64,000 bases of DNA from Betaproteobacteria bacterium (GTDB lineage: Bacteria > Bdellovibrionota_B > Oligoflexia > Silvanigrellales > Silvanigrellaceae), in the NCBI GenBank assembly GCA_016868315.1, contig VGHE01000001.1:1-64000 (forward strand). Reading direction: 5' to 3'. Both the position numbers and the translations under genes were made by a program. This document shows positions 7,983 through 15,967 of this stretch, piece after piece. The number at the start of each line of letters is the position of its first letter. Positions within the stretch are counted from its first letter, which is position 1. Under the pieces are notes generated by a model. It searched no databases, was not told the origin of the DNA, and was given only the letters and a program-made list of their open reading frames with translations.

Positions 7983-8431
7983 TGATGGCACTTTATGGTG
8001 GTCTTATTATTGGTTTAGCAGCAGTTTTGCTGATGATTTTCAACGGTCGAATCATGGGAATCAGTGGCATCGCCGGCACTTTTGTTAACATGCTTTTCAC
8101 GCCAAAAGCTCGCACTGCACAAAGTGGCGAATTCGCGTGGCGCGGATTCTTTATTTTAGGAATGCTTCTGGGCGGAATCGGTCTGTCTCAGTTCACAAAC
8201 ATCTTTACGGAAGCTTCCATGGTTTCAAGCAACCCCGTGGTTCTGATTGTGGCAGGTTTGTTGGTTGGTGTTGGAACGCGCATGGGCTGGGGATGCACGA
8301 GTGGTCATGGAATTTGTGGAATTGCACGTTTCTCTGGGCGCAGCGTGATGGCAACCATCATCTTTATTGCTGCTGGAATGGGAGCTGTTGCAGTGGCCAA
8401 TGCACTCTTTAATGCGACCGGAGGAAACTGA
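7979..8431 (+). CDS. YeeE/YedE half-transporter (PmpA-like)
   Basis: This 150-residue membrane protein has about four transmembrane segments. The start is the ATG overlapping the previous stop (ATGA, 7979-7982). It carries the YeeE/YedE Cys motif RMGWGCTSGHGICG, which in studied members relays thiosulfate or persulfide sulfur through the pore. Paired half-size proteins next to rhodanese and persulfide dioxygenase genes are known as PmpA/PmpB in persulfide regulons. It probably pairs with the following gene to make a complete sulfur-species channel. Confidence 0.85.
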   Translation: MMMALYGGLIIGLAAVLLMIFNGRIMGISGIAGTFVNMLFTPKARTAQSGEFAWRGFFILGMLLGGIGLSQFTNIFTEASMVSSNPVVLIVAGLLVGVGTRMGWGCTSGHGICGIARFSGRSVMATIIFIAAGMGAVAVANALFNATGGN

Positions 8432-8432
8432 A

Positions 8433-8882
8433 ATGAGTTCGACTTTTTATCGATCTTTTGTCGCCCTGATTTCCGGTGGGATTTTTGCCGTTGGTTTGGG
8501 TGTATCTGGAATGTTGAATCCTGCCAATGTGCGTGGCTTTCTTGATATTCTGGGTGAATGGAAGCCAGCTCTTATGTTTGTGATGGTAGGTGCGATTGCT
8601 GTTTATGCTATCAGCAACTTGCTTGCTCAGCGGATGCAGAAGCCAGTGCTCGAGAAGGATTGGAGCAACTTGCCACGACCCGGTTTCGATTTTCCAAACG
8701 TGGCCAAACTTGGTGCTGTGCTCTTTGGTGTGGGTTGGGGTATGGCTGGGTTTTGTCCTGGGCCAGCCATTGTTTCGCTCCCAAGCCTAAATCCAAGTGT
8801 CATCATTTTTACGATTGCTATGCTGGCTGGCTTCTATGGGTTTGCACTCTACGAGCGCATGAAACACAACAAAGCGCATTGA
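8433..8882 (+). CDS. YeeE/YedE half-transporter (PmpB-like, DUF6691)
   Basis: A 149-residue membrane protein, last in the five-gene sulfur operon. The ATG at 8433 lies one base after the previous stop and has GAGGAAAC as ribosome binding site. It carries the second-half YeeE signature GVGWGMAGFCPGPA with one conserved Cys. With the preceding gene it likely forms a full transporter for thiosulfate, persulfide or a related sulfur species. I see no clear terminator in the 145 bases that follow. Confidence 0.85.
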   Translation: MSSTFYRSFVALISGGIFAVGLGVSGMLNPANVRGFLDILGEWKPALMFVMVGAIAVYAISNLLAQRMQKPVLEKDWSNLPRPGFDFPNVAKLGAVLFGVGWGMAGFCPGPAIVSLPSLNPSVIIFTIAMLAGFYGFALYERMKHNKAH

Positions 8883-9027
8883 AAGTGAGAGGCATGTTGC
8901 GTAACTTTTCGGTTATACTTTTCTGATTACTTTTTGCACTGAGGGGAAATGCCCTGGAAGCTCGGCGAGGTTTTAAAGTAACTATTGTAGATCTTGAAAC
9001 CTGTCGCTTGCAGAAAACGCTTCAAAT

Positions 9028-9336
9028 TTAAATTTCTTGCCAGTTGGAACTGATCCTCTGAATGAATTCCGGGGACGCGGTTTGGACGTCCGTGAGGTCA
9101 AAGAGGAAGGGAAGGGTCGATTTGTCGAGCTCGTCCTTTATTTTATTCATTTCTTGCAAAGACAAGGATCGCCCGGCATCCAATGCAAGGTCACAGTCCG
9201 AGTCGCGACGCGGAGAGCCACCGAGCCGAGACCCAAATAAGTAAATGCGAAGGCCAGGCAGAACCTGAACAAGAGTGGTTTTGATCGTTGAAAGCTGTTC
9301 CTGATTAAGGTGCATGAGTCCAACCGCGTTTCTCAA
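9028..9336 (-). CDS. Minimal nucleotidyltransferase (MntA/HI0073-type)
   Basis: A 102-residue minimal nucleotidyltransferase with the family signature GSRLGGSPRRDSDCDLAL, in which GS is followed after ten residues by the catalytic D-x-D. Such proteins pair with HEPN-domain partners. In characterised type VII toxin-antitoxin systems the nucleotidyltransferase adds AMP groups to the HEPN toxin and silences it. The start used overlaps the upstream HEPN gene by 32 bases. A later ATG (protein MHLNQEQ) would shorten the overlap. A working pair depends on the HEPN partner, which appears short. Confidence 0.8.
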   Translation of the reverse strand: MRNAVGLMHLNQEQLSTIKTTLVQVLPGLRIYLFGSRLGGSPRRDSDCDLALDAGRSLSLQEMNKIKDELDKSTLPFLFDLTDVQTASPEFIQRISSNWQEI

Positions 9337-9559
9337 GAATTTCTATGAGCAAACGTAATTGCTTTGTAAACTTGAGAACGACTGAATAGACACGTTCCGA
9401 ATGAACTTCGTCATAGTTGTGGCTGGTTGAGTTTCGCGCTTCATGAAATTCGAGCCAGAGTTCAAAATTCTCGATCAGACGTTGCGCAAGTGCCTTACGG
9501 AATAAATCTCGGCGGGAAATGCCGTCAACTTCTGTACTACCAATCTCATCGCTGAGCAT
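9305..9559 (-). CDS. HEPN-like nucleotidyltransferase partner (HI0074-type), probably N-terminally truncated
   Basis: The 84-residue product matches the C-terminal two thirds of HI0074-type HEPN proteins: SRRDLFRKA, then LWLEFHEARNSTSHNYDE. It contains the R-N-x-x-x-H motif that is the RNase active site in HEPN toxins. Family members are about 130-145 residues, starting with a helix pair around R-D-x-V-I-Q-R-F-E-F that is not visible here. The upstream frame closes with a stop two codons before the ATG, and neighbouring frames hold only scraps. Either the gene lost its 5' end or it is a short variant. A type VII system role is therefore doubtful. Confidence 0.6.
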   Translation of the reverse strand: MLSDEIGSTEVDGISRRDLFRKALAQRLIENFELWLEFHEARNSTSHNYDEVHSERVYSVVLKFTKQLRLLIEILEKRGWTHAP

Positions 9560-9691
9560 CGCAAATTATGGCAAAAAAGGAATGTTAAGAAAGTCATTTG
9601 CGCCTCAGGTCTTTAGCGTCTCCTTACCGAATCCGCGAATGTTGAAAGAGTTTTGGAATCATACGGGATGCTCATCAATCCAAAATGCGTT

Positions 9692-10783
9692 TCAATTGCC
9701 TGCGCGTGCACAGCGCATTGAGTCTGGAAACGCCTTCGGGTGACCCGCTTTGTCTGAGCCTGCGAGGCGTATGAATTTCATGCCGCTGGTCTCAGGCAAG
9801 TTCCAAAACTCAACACGTTTTTCTTTGAGGAGCGCATCGGTGCGTGCATCGCGTGCACAAGGATCTGCGATGTTTTCGCAGATACGATTTTCGGCTCCCT
9901 TCCATTTTGCGCATTTCTTCTCGGTTTCCAGGGACGCCGGATTCTTGGTAAAGATGTCTTCTACAGCCTCAAGAGCATCGGTCATGGCGACTTTTGGCGA
10001 GCGCGGAGTGCCCGGAACTTTTGCCAGGGCCGCGGTTTTGTCTTTGATTTTAACTGCACCGTAGTTATCAATGTAGACAAAAGCCGAGCTGAGTTCCTTC
10101 CAGCCTGCGACCTGGATTTTGATATTTTCAAGTTTGCCATAGGCATACCAAGATTCCGGAGAATCTGAATCAATACCTTCGGAAGCATGCATCCGTTTCA
10201 TTTCCTCGTCATCGAGGAAGGTCATCCACACTTCACTTTCGGCACCTGCGTTGTACGCGATTCCCGCAGGAAAGCTTCCATTTACTGGAACAAAGTGGGC
10301 GGCATGGACCACTTCAAAGTTCTTGAGAGTCGCTTTTAAAACCGGAAAAATAGCCCATCCGCGGCTAAACTTTTCGCTCATGAACTTGCGGTTGAGGGCG
10401 CTTACGGCTGCGTTGGAACCATAGGCAATAATAGCTGTGCGCTTGCTCATGGGTTCAGGCCGCGGTTGCTTGTCTGAGCGTGAAAGATCGTTGAGGAGGG
10501 TGTCGACCTGAACAACCTTTCCACCCACGCGCACGGTGCCGTCTGCGAGGGGGTCTTTGCCGAGATATTCGTACGGGTATGGTTTGCCATTGACGAACAG
10601 GTATGAACCCGATTCGCGTTCGTAAGGGTAGCTTAAACCGAGGGCAATTGTGTCTGCGAGAGCCTTGTCGGCTGATTCATTGGAACCACTGCGCAGTTGG
10701 CTTTTGCTATTTAAAAGCTGACATCCACTAAGACTCATGAGCAACACAGAGAGAGACAGCAGCTTGATGGTGTTGTGCTTCAT
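9692..10783 (-). CDS. Lipoprotein with a GGCT-like (gamma-glutamylcyclotransferase fold) motif
   Basis: The 363-residue protein starts at the ATG at 10783 (GGAGAA ribosome binding site) and not at longer upstream starts. The signal peptide ends in the lipobox LSGC (Cys21). Residues 118-124 read IAYGSN, the nucleotide-loop-like motif that opens the gamma-glutamylcyclotransferase/AIG2 fold. About 90 residues later FLDDEEM...ASEGI resembles the acidic part of that fold. If the fold is right, the protein would act on gamma-glutamyl groups outside the cytoplasm, which is unusual. The similarity is limited and the rest is unfamiliar. It is last in a minus-strand run after another lipoprotein gene (47-base gap). 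Confidence 0.5.
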   Translation of the reverse strand: MKHNTIKLLSLSVLLMSLSGCQLLNSKSQLRSGSNESADKALADTIALGLSYPYERESGSYLFVNGKPYPYEYLGKDPLADGTVRVGGKVVQVDTLLNDLSRSDKQPRPEPMSKRTAIIAYGSNAAVSALNRKFMSEKFSRGWAIFPVLKATLKNFEVVHAAHFVPVNGSFPAGIAYNAGAESEVWMTFLDDEEMKRMHASEGIDSDSPESWYAYGKLENIKIQVAGWKELSSAFVYIDNYGAVKIKDKTAALAKVPGTPRSPKVAMTDALEAVEDIFTKNPASLETEKKCAKWKGAENRICENIADPCARDARTDALLKEKRVEFWNLPETSGMKFIRLAGSDKAGHPKAFPDSMRCARAGN

Positions 10784-10830
10784 GTTTTCTCCTCGACCCT
10801 GTTTTGGTGCATGCAAATGAAGAGCATCGT

Positions 10831-12015
10831 TCAATTCCAGCCTGAACAAGGAAACAGAGCCTTCAAAACCTCAGGTTTGCCCATGTGGAACGGGTTGGCC
10901 ACAGTGCGCATCGAGAGAGCTAGATACTCATCTGGTTTGAGTTTCCTTTTTGCTCTGCGCTCTTTGAAGTCTTTGAATGCCTCATCGGCAAGATTTTGAA
11001 AATCAAAGAACACGTCCCAAAGCGCCGTGCCGTTCACAAATTCCGTTTTGCTCCAGTCGAGGCTTTTTACTGAGCGCTTTGCTAACATGCGGTTTGTTCG
11101 AGCCAAGTCGGCCTCGCCAGCCTCAAGAGCCTTGCGTGCCTTCACGGCCTCTTCAGTTCCCGCTTTACTTGTCACTATTTTCCGGTTGCTCTCGATTTCC
11201 TTCTTGAGTCCAGGCAGGTTCTCTACAATGCCCTGGAGTCCAATATAAATGGTGAGTTCTTTGAGCTTTACGCCATTGCAGGTGCTGCCCTGTTCTTCGC
11301 ACGACAACCACATCTCGAAGAAGTCCATCACATGCACATTAACGCTGTGCGCTGACTTGTGCGCCATGCTCCCACCTGGAGCGAATGCGACATCAAGAAA
11401 GGGCGATTCCTTTTCAACCAGATGACCGTAAAAAGGAACAGCCGTGAGAAAGGCATCAGGCAGCGGCTCTGGGGGGCGTCCGTATTTGTGGAGGACAAAA
11501 TCTTTCAGGAGTGAATTGAGCGTCTCGGCGCGCGGATTTTTGCCATCTTGGCTCAGCGCACAAGAGCTTTTACCGAGCCCATTTTTTGCTTCCACAATCT
11601 GCTCGATAAGCTGCTCGAGAACAATACGGCGCTGAATCTTCAAAATGCCATTGCCACGTTGCGATTCAAGCAATCTCTGCATTGCAGGCTGGAATTCAGT
11701 TGGAATGTTTGTGGGTAAAATGGAGAGAGGTTGTTCCTCGATGGCCAGTTCAGTGGGTAACGATGCTAATTTCGTTTCAGCATCATTGACTGCCTCTTGG
11801 ATCCGTTCCCAATTGAACTTGAATCCCGGTTTGGCTTTAGCTTCGATTTTTGAAAGAAAATTATTCATATCAGCGGTGTAAGCGACATTGATACTGCGCA
11901 CTTCGGAGGTGTTGAACTTGCGATTTTGGCAGGCACTGATGGGGGCAATAATCGCGGCTCCGAGAGAAAGCAAAAGAATCCGATTCTGTGGAGTTTTCGA
12001 AAAGGAAATCTTCAT
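10831..12015 (-). CDS. Large lipoprotein of unknown function
   Basis: A 394-residue exported lipoprotein: the hydrophobic signal ends in PISAC (Cys29), followed by QNRKFN. A similar CKPRTFN segment follows the lipidated Cys of the FAD lipoprotein at 18033-19754. The body is mostly helical with a long Glu/Lys/Arg-rich stretch near residues 270-320 that may form a coiled coil. I recognise no catalytic motif. Its start overlaps the stop of the ArsR-rhodanese gene by four bases (ATGA), so the two are probably translated together. This ties a surface or periplasmic protein to a sulfur-responsive regulator. Confidence 0.6.
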   Translation of the reverse strand: MKISFSKTPQNRILLLSLGAAIIAPISACQNRKFNTSEVRSINVAYTADMNNFLSKIEAKAKPGFKFNWERIQEAVNDAETKLASLPTELAIEEQPLSILPTNIPTEFQPAMQRLLESQRGNGILKIQRRIVLEQLIEQIVEAKNGLGKSSCALSQDGKNPRAETLNSLLKDFVLHKYGRPPEPLPDAFLTAVPFYGHLVEKESPFLDVAFAPGGSMAHKSAHSVNVHVMDFFEMWLSCEEQGSTCNGVKLKELTIYIGLQGIVENLPGLKKEIESNRKIVTSKAGTEEAVKARKALEAGEADLARTNRMLAKRSVKSLDWSKTEFVNGTALWDVFFDFQNLADEAFKDFKERRAKRKLKPDEYLALSMRTVANPFHMGKPEVLKALFPCSGWN

Positions 12016-12746
12016 TCGTCACTCTCCGTAATTGAAGTTCTGTTCTTCTTTGGTTTGATTACGGTTTCGTTCTCGTGCGGACGCTCAATTTCAAGTGCAG
12101 TTTCTCTTAGACACCAGGCTTGTCGACCCTGTGAACGAAGGAATTCAGCTGTCCGCGATGCAGTAATGCAATAAGCTCCGCGGCAGAAAACATACACAGG
12201 TTTATCTTTGGGTGTGGCTTGCAGCACCTTCTCGAGGTCGGTTTCGCTTTCCACTGGGATTTGCAGTGCCAGATTCACTGGTGTCGCCGACTGCTCCTTT
12301 GAGGTGCGTACGTCAATGAGCGCGGCTCGCTGTTGAACAACATCTGCAAGTATGTCCGCAAGGGGCTCGGTTGCCCGTAATTCCGGTGCCACAAGGGTGT
12401 CTTCTGCTTTTACAACCTCTGCCGATATCTCGCGTGCGAGTTCTTGGAGAGCAACAACCACCTTTTGGACTGTCGGTGAGGCCAGTGCATAAAGACGCTG
12501 CACCCCTTTCTTCTCGGATTCTACGAGGCGGGCGTTTTTGAGTTTGGCGAGATGCTGCGAAACGTTGGCCATGGATTGACCGGTGAGGTCCGCCAGCTCT
12601 TCAACCGTGCGCGGCGACTGAACCAATGTAGAGAGAATAACGAGGCGCACAGGAGTTGAGAGCATCAACGCTGTGTTCGCTAAATAAGAATTGAGGAGTT
12701 CTCGTGACTCCCCAACCTTTCTCTCTTGCGCCGATTGCTTGGTCAC
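12012..12746 (-). CDS. ArsR-family regulator fused to a rhodanese domain
   Basis: The 244-residue protein has an ArsR/SmtB winged helix in its first half (LSTPVRLVILSTL, then GQSMANVSQHLAKLKNA). A rhodanese domain fills the second half (ALIDVRTSKEQ near 142-152, active-site loop FCRGAYC with Cys188 and Cys193). ArsR-rhodanese fusions are known and are thought to sense sulfane sulfur or metalloid by modification of the rhodanese Cys. The start is a GTG at 12746 with AGGAG upstream, 5 bases after the sigma-54 activator stop. A plausible target is the rhodanese operon at 6130-8882, but this is inference. Confidence 0.85.
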   Translation of the reverse strand: MTKQSAQERKVGESRELLNSYLANTALMLSTPVRLVILSTLVQSPRTVEELADLTGQSMANVSQHLAKLKNARLVESEKKGVQRLYALASPTVQKVVVALQELAREISAEVVKAEDTLVAPELRATEPLADILADVVQQRAALIDVRTSKEQSATPVNLALQIPVESETDLEKVLQATPKDKPVYVFCRGAYCITASRTAEFLRSQGRQAWCLRETALEIERPHENETVIKPKKNRTSITESDE

Positions 12747-12751
12747 TCCGT

Positions 12752-14338
12752 TCAGTCTCCTGAAGCTTTTCTGTAGTCATCGTGTTTGTCGAGACCAAAT
12801 TTTTCGCACTTCATAATGAGGCCAGCGCGGCTGATTCCAAGAATCTTCGCAGCTCTGGATTTGTTCCAGTTCTCGCGAATAAGAACCTCATAGATCATCT
12901 TACGCTCGAGCTCTTCTATTGCATCTTTGAGCTTACCATCGACACGCAATCCAGGAAACTTCTCTTCCTTCTTTGAGCGTACTCGATCCGAAAGCATGTC
13001 ACCCGAGACTTCGGAGTCGCTTCCTGCAAGAACGCACAGGCGCTCAACTTCATTCTGTAATTCGCGCACATTACCTGGCCAGTCGTGACCCTCGAGTTTT
13101 TCAAGACATTCGCGAGCCATCTTTTTGCGCGGTGCATTAGTAGCGATGGCATAGTCGTCGAGGAATTTGTTTACAAGCAGTGGAATATCTTCCTTGCGTT
13201 CGCGCAGCGGAGGAACTTTAACGGGAATCACATTGAGCCTGTAATAAAGGTCTTCGCGGAAAGTTCCATCTTTGACCATTTGCTCGAGGTTTTTGTTTGT
13301 TGCCGCAAGGATGCGCACATCAACTTTCCTTTGCTCGGTTCCGCCTACGGGAATGAATGTTCCCTCTTGCAGAACACGCAAGAGCTTCACCTGCATTGCG
13401 GGCGAAGTATCGCCGATTTCATCGAGGAACAATGTGCCTTTGTCGGCGAGTTCAAACAGACCTTTCTTGTCTTTGATGGCACTTGTAAAGGCACCCTTCA
13501 CATGACCGAAAAGTTCGGATTCGAGGAGATTGTCGTTCAGCGCGCCGCAGTTTTGCACCACAAAGTTCTGCTTTTTGCGCTTGGAATTAAAGTGGATGGC
13601 GCGTGCAATGCCTTCCTTACCCGTTCCGTTCTCACCTGTAATCAGGATGGTTGCATCTGATTCGCAGACCTTGGTGAGCAACTTGAACAGCGACACCATC
13701 GGTGTCGAGCGTCCAACCATTTTGCCGAAGTCCCATTTTTCGCTCAGCTCTTGCGAAAGTGCTTCGAGACGTTCGCCCGACTCACTCAGAGTTTTGCGCA
13801 ACGTGAGCACTTCTTCGATGACCACATCCACAAGCTCGGTGAGATAGTCGAGCTCTTTTTTGCTCATGATAGGCAGTGAGTCGATGTAGGTCTCAAGCGC
13901 TTGTGCATCGTTCGGGAATTTACCTTTCAGGTAGTCCCGCAGCTTGAGCTTTTGTTGTTCGGCTGTCTCCTGCATGAGGAAGCCGTCGGCAAACAGTGCA
14001 CCCATGAATTTCCCTTCAATGCGCAAGGGAATGGTCAGCGTGCTGAAGCCTGCATGGCATGTTCCGCTGCGCGGATTGGCAGCTTCGCTTGTCGCCGAGG
14101 TGCATTGCCGTGCGGTGGACATGCAGTCTTTGAAGCCTTCATTGTTTTGCGTAATGAAAGCGCACACACGGTTTGCAGGGTTGAAGAACCGCCCTTGGGG
14201 TACTCCGCGCAAGAATCCGCGTGCATCGGTAAAGTTGAGCTGGACTTTCCACCAGTTGCCCACAATTTGGCGCATCCGACGTACCACGTGAAGTCGCTCG
14301 AACTCCTCGTAATTCATGATGTTGGTTGAATCAGCCAT
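12752..14338 (-). CDS. Sigma-54-dependent activator with an N-terminal PocR sensor domain
   Basis: The 528-residue protein starts at the ATG at 14338. An upstream TTG is possible but lies on the ribosome binding site. Residues 1-170 form a PocR-type sensor with the usual cysteines (59, 72, 79, 94). A helical linker is followed by an AAA+ core with Walker A GENGTGKE (235-242), the sigma-54 contact loop GAFTSA (282-287) and Walker B TLFLDEIGD. The C-terminus is a Fis-type helix-turn-helix (NKSRAAKILGISRAGL). It should activate sigma-54 promoters in response to a small molecule bound by PocR. It is first in a four-gene minus-strand run with ArsR-rhodanese and two lipoproteins. Confidence 0.9.
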   Translation of the reverse strand: MADSTNIMNYEEFERLHVVRRMRQIVGNWWKVQLNFTDARGFLRGVPQGRFFNPANRVCAFITQNNEGFKDCMSTARQCTSATSEAANPRSGTCHAGFSTLTIPLRIEGKFMGALFADGFLMQETAEQQKLKLRDYLKGKFPNDAQALETYIDSLPIMSKKELDYLTELVDVVIEEVLTLRKTLSESGERLEALSQELSEKWDFGKMVGRSTPMVSLFKLLTKVCESDATILITGENGTGKEGIARAIHFNSKRKKQNFVVQNCGALNDNLLESELFGHVKGAFTSAIKDKKGLFELADKGTLFLDEIGDTSPAMQVKLLRVLQEGTFIPVGGTEQRKVDVRILAATNKNLEQMVKDGTFREDLYYRLNVIPVKVPPLRERKEDIPLLVNKFLDDYAIATNAPRKKMARECLEKLEGHDWPGNVRELQNEVERLCVLAGSDSEVSGDMLSDRVRSKKEEKFPGLRVDGKLKDAIEELERKMIYEVLIRENWNKSRAAKILGISRAGLIMKCEKFGLDKHDDYRKASGD

Positions 14339-14509
14339 GCCCACCCCCCTCAAATACAGTTCTGTCTAAAGTTTCGGCAGTCTGTGTTGGAACTTGAGAG
14401 GGGTGTCTGACAGGAAGACAATCACCGCAAAAATGTAGGTAATTTTTTAGACAGCGAGGGAGTGAAGTTACACTTGACGTGGTGAGAACGCTGCGGCCAT
14501 ACTGAGAAT
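14339..14509. promoter_or_regulatory. Promoter region of the PocR operon with a long-spaced inverted repeat
   Basis: Between the activator start and the candidate RNA lies a 9-bp perfect inverted repeat, ctgtctaaa (14363-14371) and tttagacag (14447-14455), about 75 bases apart. Further tgtctgacag-like copies lie between them (near 14405). Such spacing suits binding and looping by a dimeric regulator, perhaps autoregulation. On the plus strand ttgacg (14474-14479) and catact (14498-14503), 18 bases apart, could serve as promoter for the RNA candidate. Confidence 0.35.
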
Positions 14510-14660
14510 GCCTCAGGTGAGCTTGGTTAATATGCCGGTGAACCTACAACGTAAGACACGGGAGCCAAAACGTCCTCGGTGTGCAAGCCCTCCGACTCAG
14601 TGCGATAGAGGGAAGCCTGAAGAGGCCGAAAGCGGCACCCACTTTAAAAAAGTGGGTTTC
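14510..14660 (+). ncRNA. Candidate structured RNA, possibly 6S-like
   Basis: About 150 bases between a possible promoter and a terminator do not look coding. A closing stem can be drawn between gcctcagg...ctt near 14508-14525 and aag-cct-gaagaggc near 14613-14627. Internal hairpins are ggtt/aacc, acac/gtgt and ccctc/gaggg. The gaagcct segment on the 3' side resembles the same region of 6S RNA. Such a long irregular hairpin with a central bulge would fit 6S RNA, which binds sigma-70 RNA polymerase. The identification rests on my own folding and on short similarities only. Confidence 0.4.
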
Positions 14661-14665
14661 TCTGT
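14637..14665 (+). terminator. Hairpin terminator after the candidate RNA
   Basis: An 8-bp perfect stem (cccacttt / aaagtggg, 14638-14645 and 14649-14656) with a three-base loop is followed by ttt and a pyrimidine-rich tail. It would end transcripts of the plus-strand RNA candidate. A possible extra hairpin (gccg-aaag-cggc) lies just before it. Confidence 0.55.
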
Positions 14666-14713
14666 GCTCTTTTTCCTCTCACCTGGGGTTTCTTCTTTTT
14701 CTTTTTTTTCCAA

Positions 14714-15967
14714 TTAGAAGCTAATCACAAAGCCCGCGGAAACGGCTCTGCTGGAGTGGTTGTAGGAAACATCGGTTTTGTTGGAATCGTCGACTCTATA
14801 ACTATACGACGTTGTGCGTTCCTGCGATGCTTCGTTGTGCGTTACGTTAAGTGCGTGTCTCTTCCATGGAACTCTGTAACCCCAAACTATATTCGATGTG
14901 GAAGCCGAGCGGATATCCGGAATTTCTGCGAACATCAGTTCCTGCGATTCGGTTGCGCGCAGAGCGAATTGATTTTGCCCATCGACCACGCGTCGCTCGG
15001 CTCTCATATTGACCTTTGTGAAGGGAATATGCTGAAGACCGGCTCTGCGAGTTAGGTATTGAACGGTCGTGAAGGCTGACGCATCTTCGCCGTCTTGCGC
15101 CGATGTTTCGGCCGTGGTTTGGGTTTGTTCGTTGGATTGTGCACTGGCAACTGGGTCAAAGGTTTCTCGCAGAACACGTTTGGCGCGCGTTGGTTTTCTG
15201 CTCAGCCAATGGGGCGATTGCGAGTCGTCGACACTTCCAGCAGGTAAACGTCCGACGCTCGCAATGTATTTGCGTTTGTTTAAGGGTGCAGGGGTGTTGG
15301 GAGCGGTTTCGAGCTCAACCACATAGCGCGGGCGTGGTGTTTCCTGCGAGGCTTTTTGCGCCTGAGGTGTCCACAGCTTTCCAAATCCAAAATCAATTGA
15401 AATTCGACCTTGGATAATGTCTGCGAGTGTTTTGTTCCTATGCGCAAGGTCGTTGATGGAGCGTTGCAACAAGCGTTCGCGAGCTGCTGTGCTGATGCTT
15501 GTCCATTGCAAACCGCCGCCGAGCGGCGATAACGCATATCCTTGCGATTCCGGGTTCGATTGAAACCGTTCGTCGAACAGAACGGCCTGCCTGTTCTTGT
15601 GCTCTTCCATGCAGGAGTATGCAAAATTGCTGTAATTTTTCTCGAAGAATGACGGAATGCGGCTTGAGGTTTCGCACACGCCAAACGAGCCCGAGCCGTA
15701 AAGTGAGTGCAGGTCCTCGTTTCTAAAAGCTTTTCCGAGCACATCAGAAACGCGAGGATGTTGTCCAACTCCACCCGGCACAGGCGGTTGGTTCATGAAA
15801 ATCGTTGAGGCTGGCAATGTGCGCACAGGGCTTTGTTGATTAGAAGCGTTGGTTTGTTGCTGCGGAGGGAGCTGCGCTGCCAGGCTTTGGGGGGCGACAA
15901 TTGCTGTCAGCACGCCGGCAACCGTGGTGAGTTGAGTTTTAGATTTGTAGAAAGTCTGGACACCCAT
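14714..15967 (-). CDS. Exported protein, possible outer-membrane barrel at the C-terminus
   Basis: The 417-residue protein starts at the ATG at 15967 with an AGGAGGGG ribosome binding site. A signal peptide is followed by a Gln/Pro-rich segment. The middle is unfamiliar. The last 60 residues alternate polar and hydrophobic residues in short strands and end in a terminal Phe (AGFVISF), the usual signal for insertion of outer-membrane barrels. It might be a small barrel with a soluble domain or an adhesin-like surface protein. I cannot name a family. Confidence 0.5.
   Translation of the reverse strand: MGVQTFYKSKTQLTTVAGVLTAIVAPQSLAAQLPPQQQTNASNQQSPVRTLPASTIFMNQPPVPGGVGQHPRVSDVLGKAFRNEDLHSLYGSGSFGVCETSSRIPSFFEKNYSNFAYSCMEEHKNRQAVLFDERFQSNPESQGYALSPLGGGLQWTSISTAARERLLQRSINDLAHRNKTLADIIQGRISIDFGFGKLWTPQAQKASQETPRPRYVVELETAPNTPAPLNKRKYIASVGRLPAGSVDDSQSPHWLSRKPTRAKRVLRETFDPVASAQSNEQTQTTAETSAQDGEDASAFTTVQYLTRRAGLQHIPFTKVNMRAERRVVDGQNQFALRATESQELMFAEIPDIRSASTSNIVWGYRVPWKRHALNVTHNEASQERTTSYSYRVDDSNKTDVSYNHSSRAVSAGFVISF

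Noticed and set aside
14510-14660. SRP RNA (4.5S) or cobalamin riboswitch as identity of the RNA candidate
   Set aside because: The SRP core motif (GGTCAGGTCCGGAAGGAAGCAGCC-like) is absent, and the B12 box and a downstream cobalamin gene on the same strand are missing.
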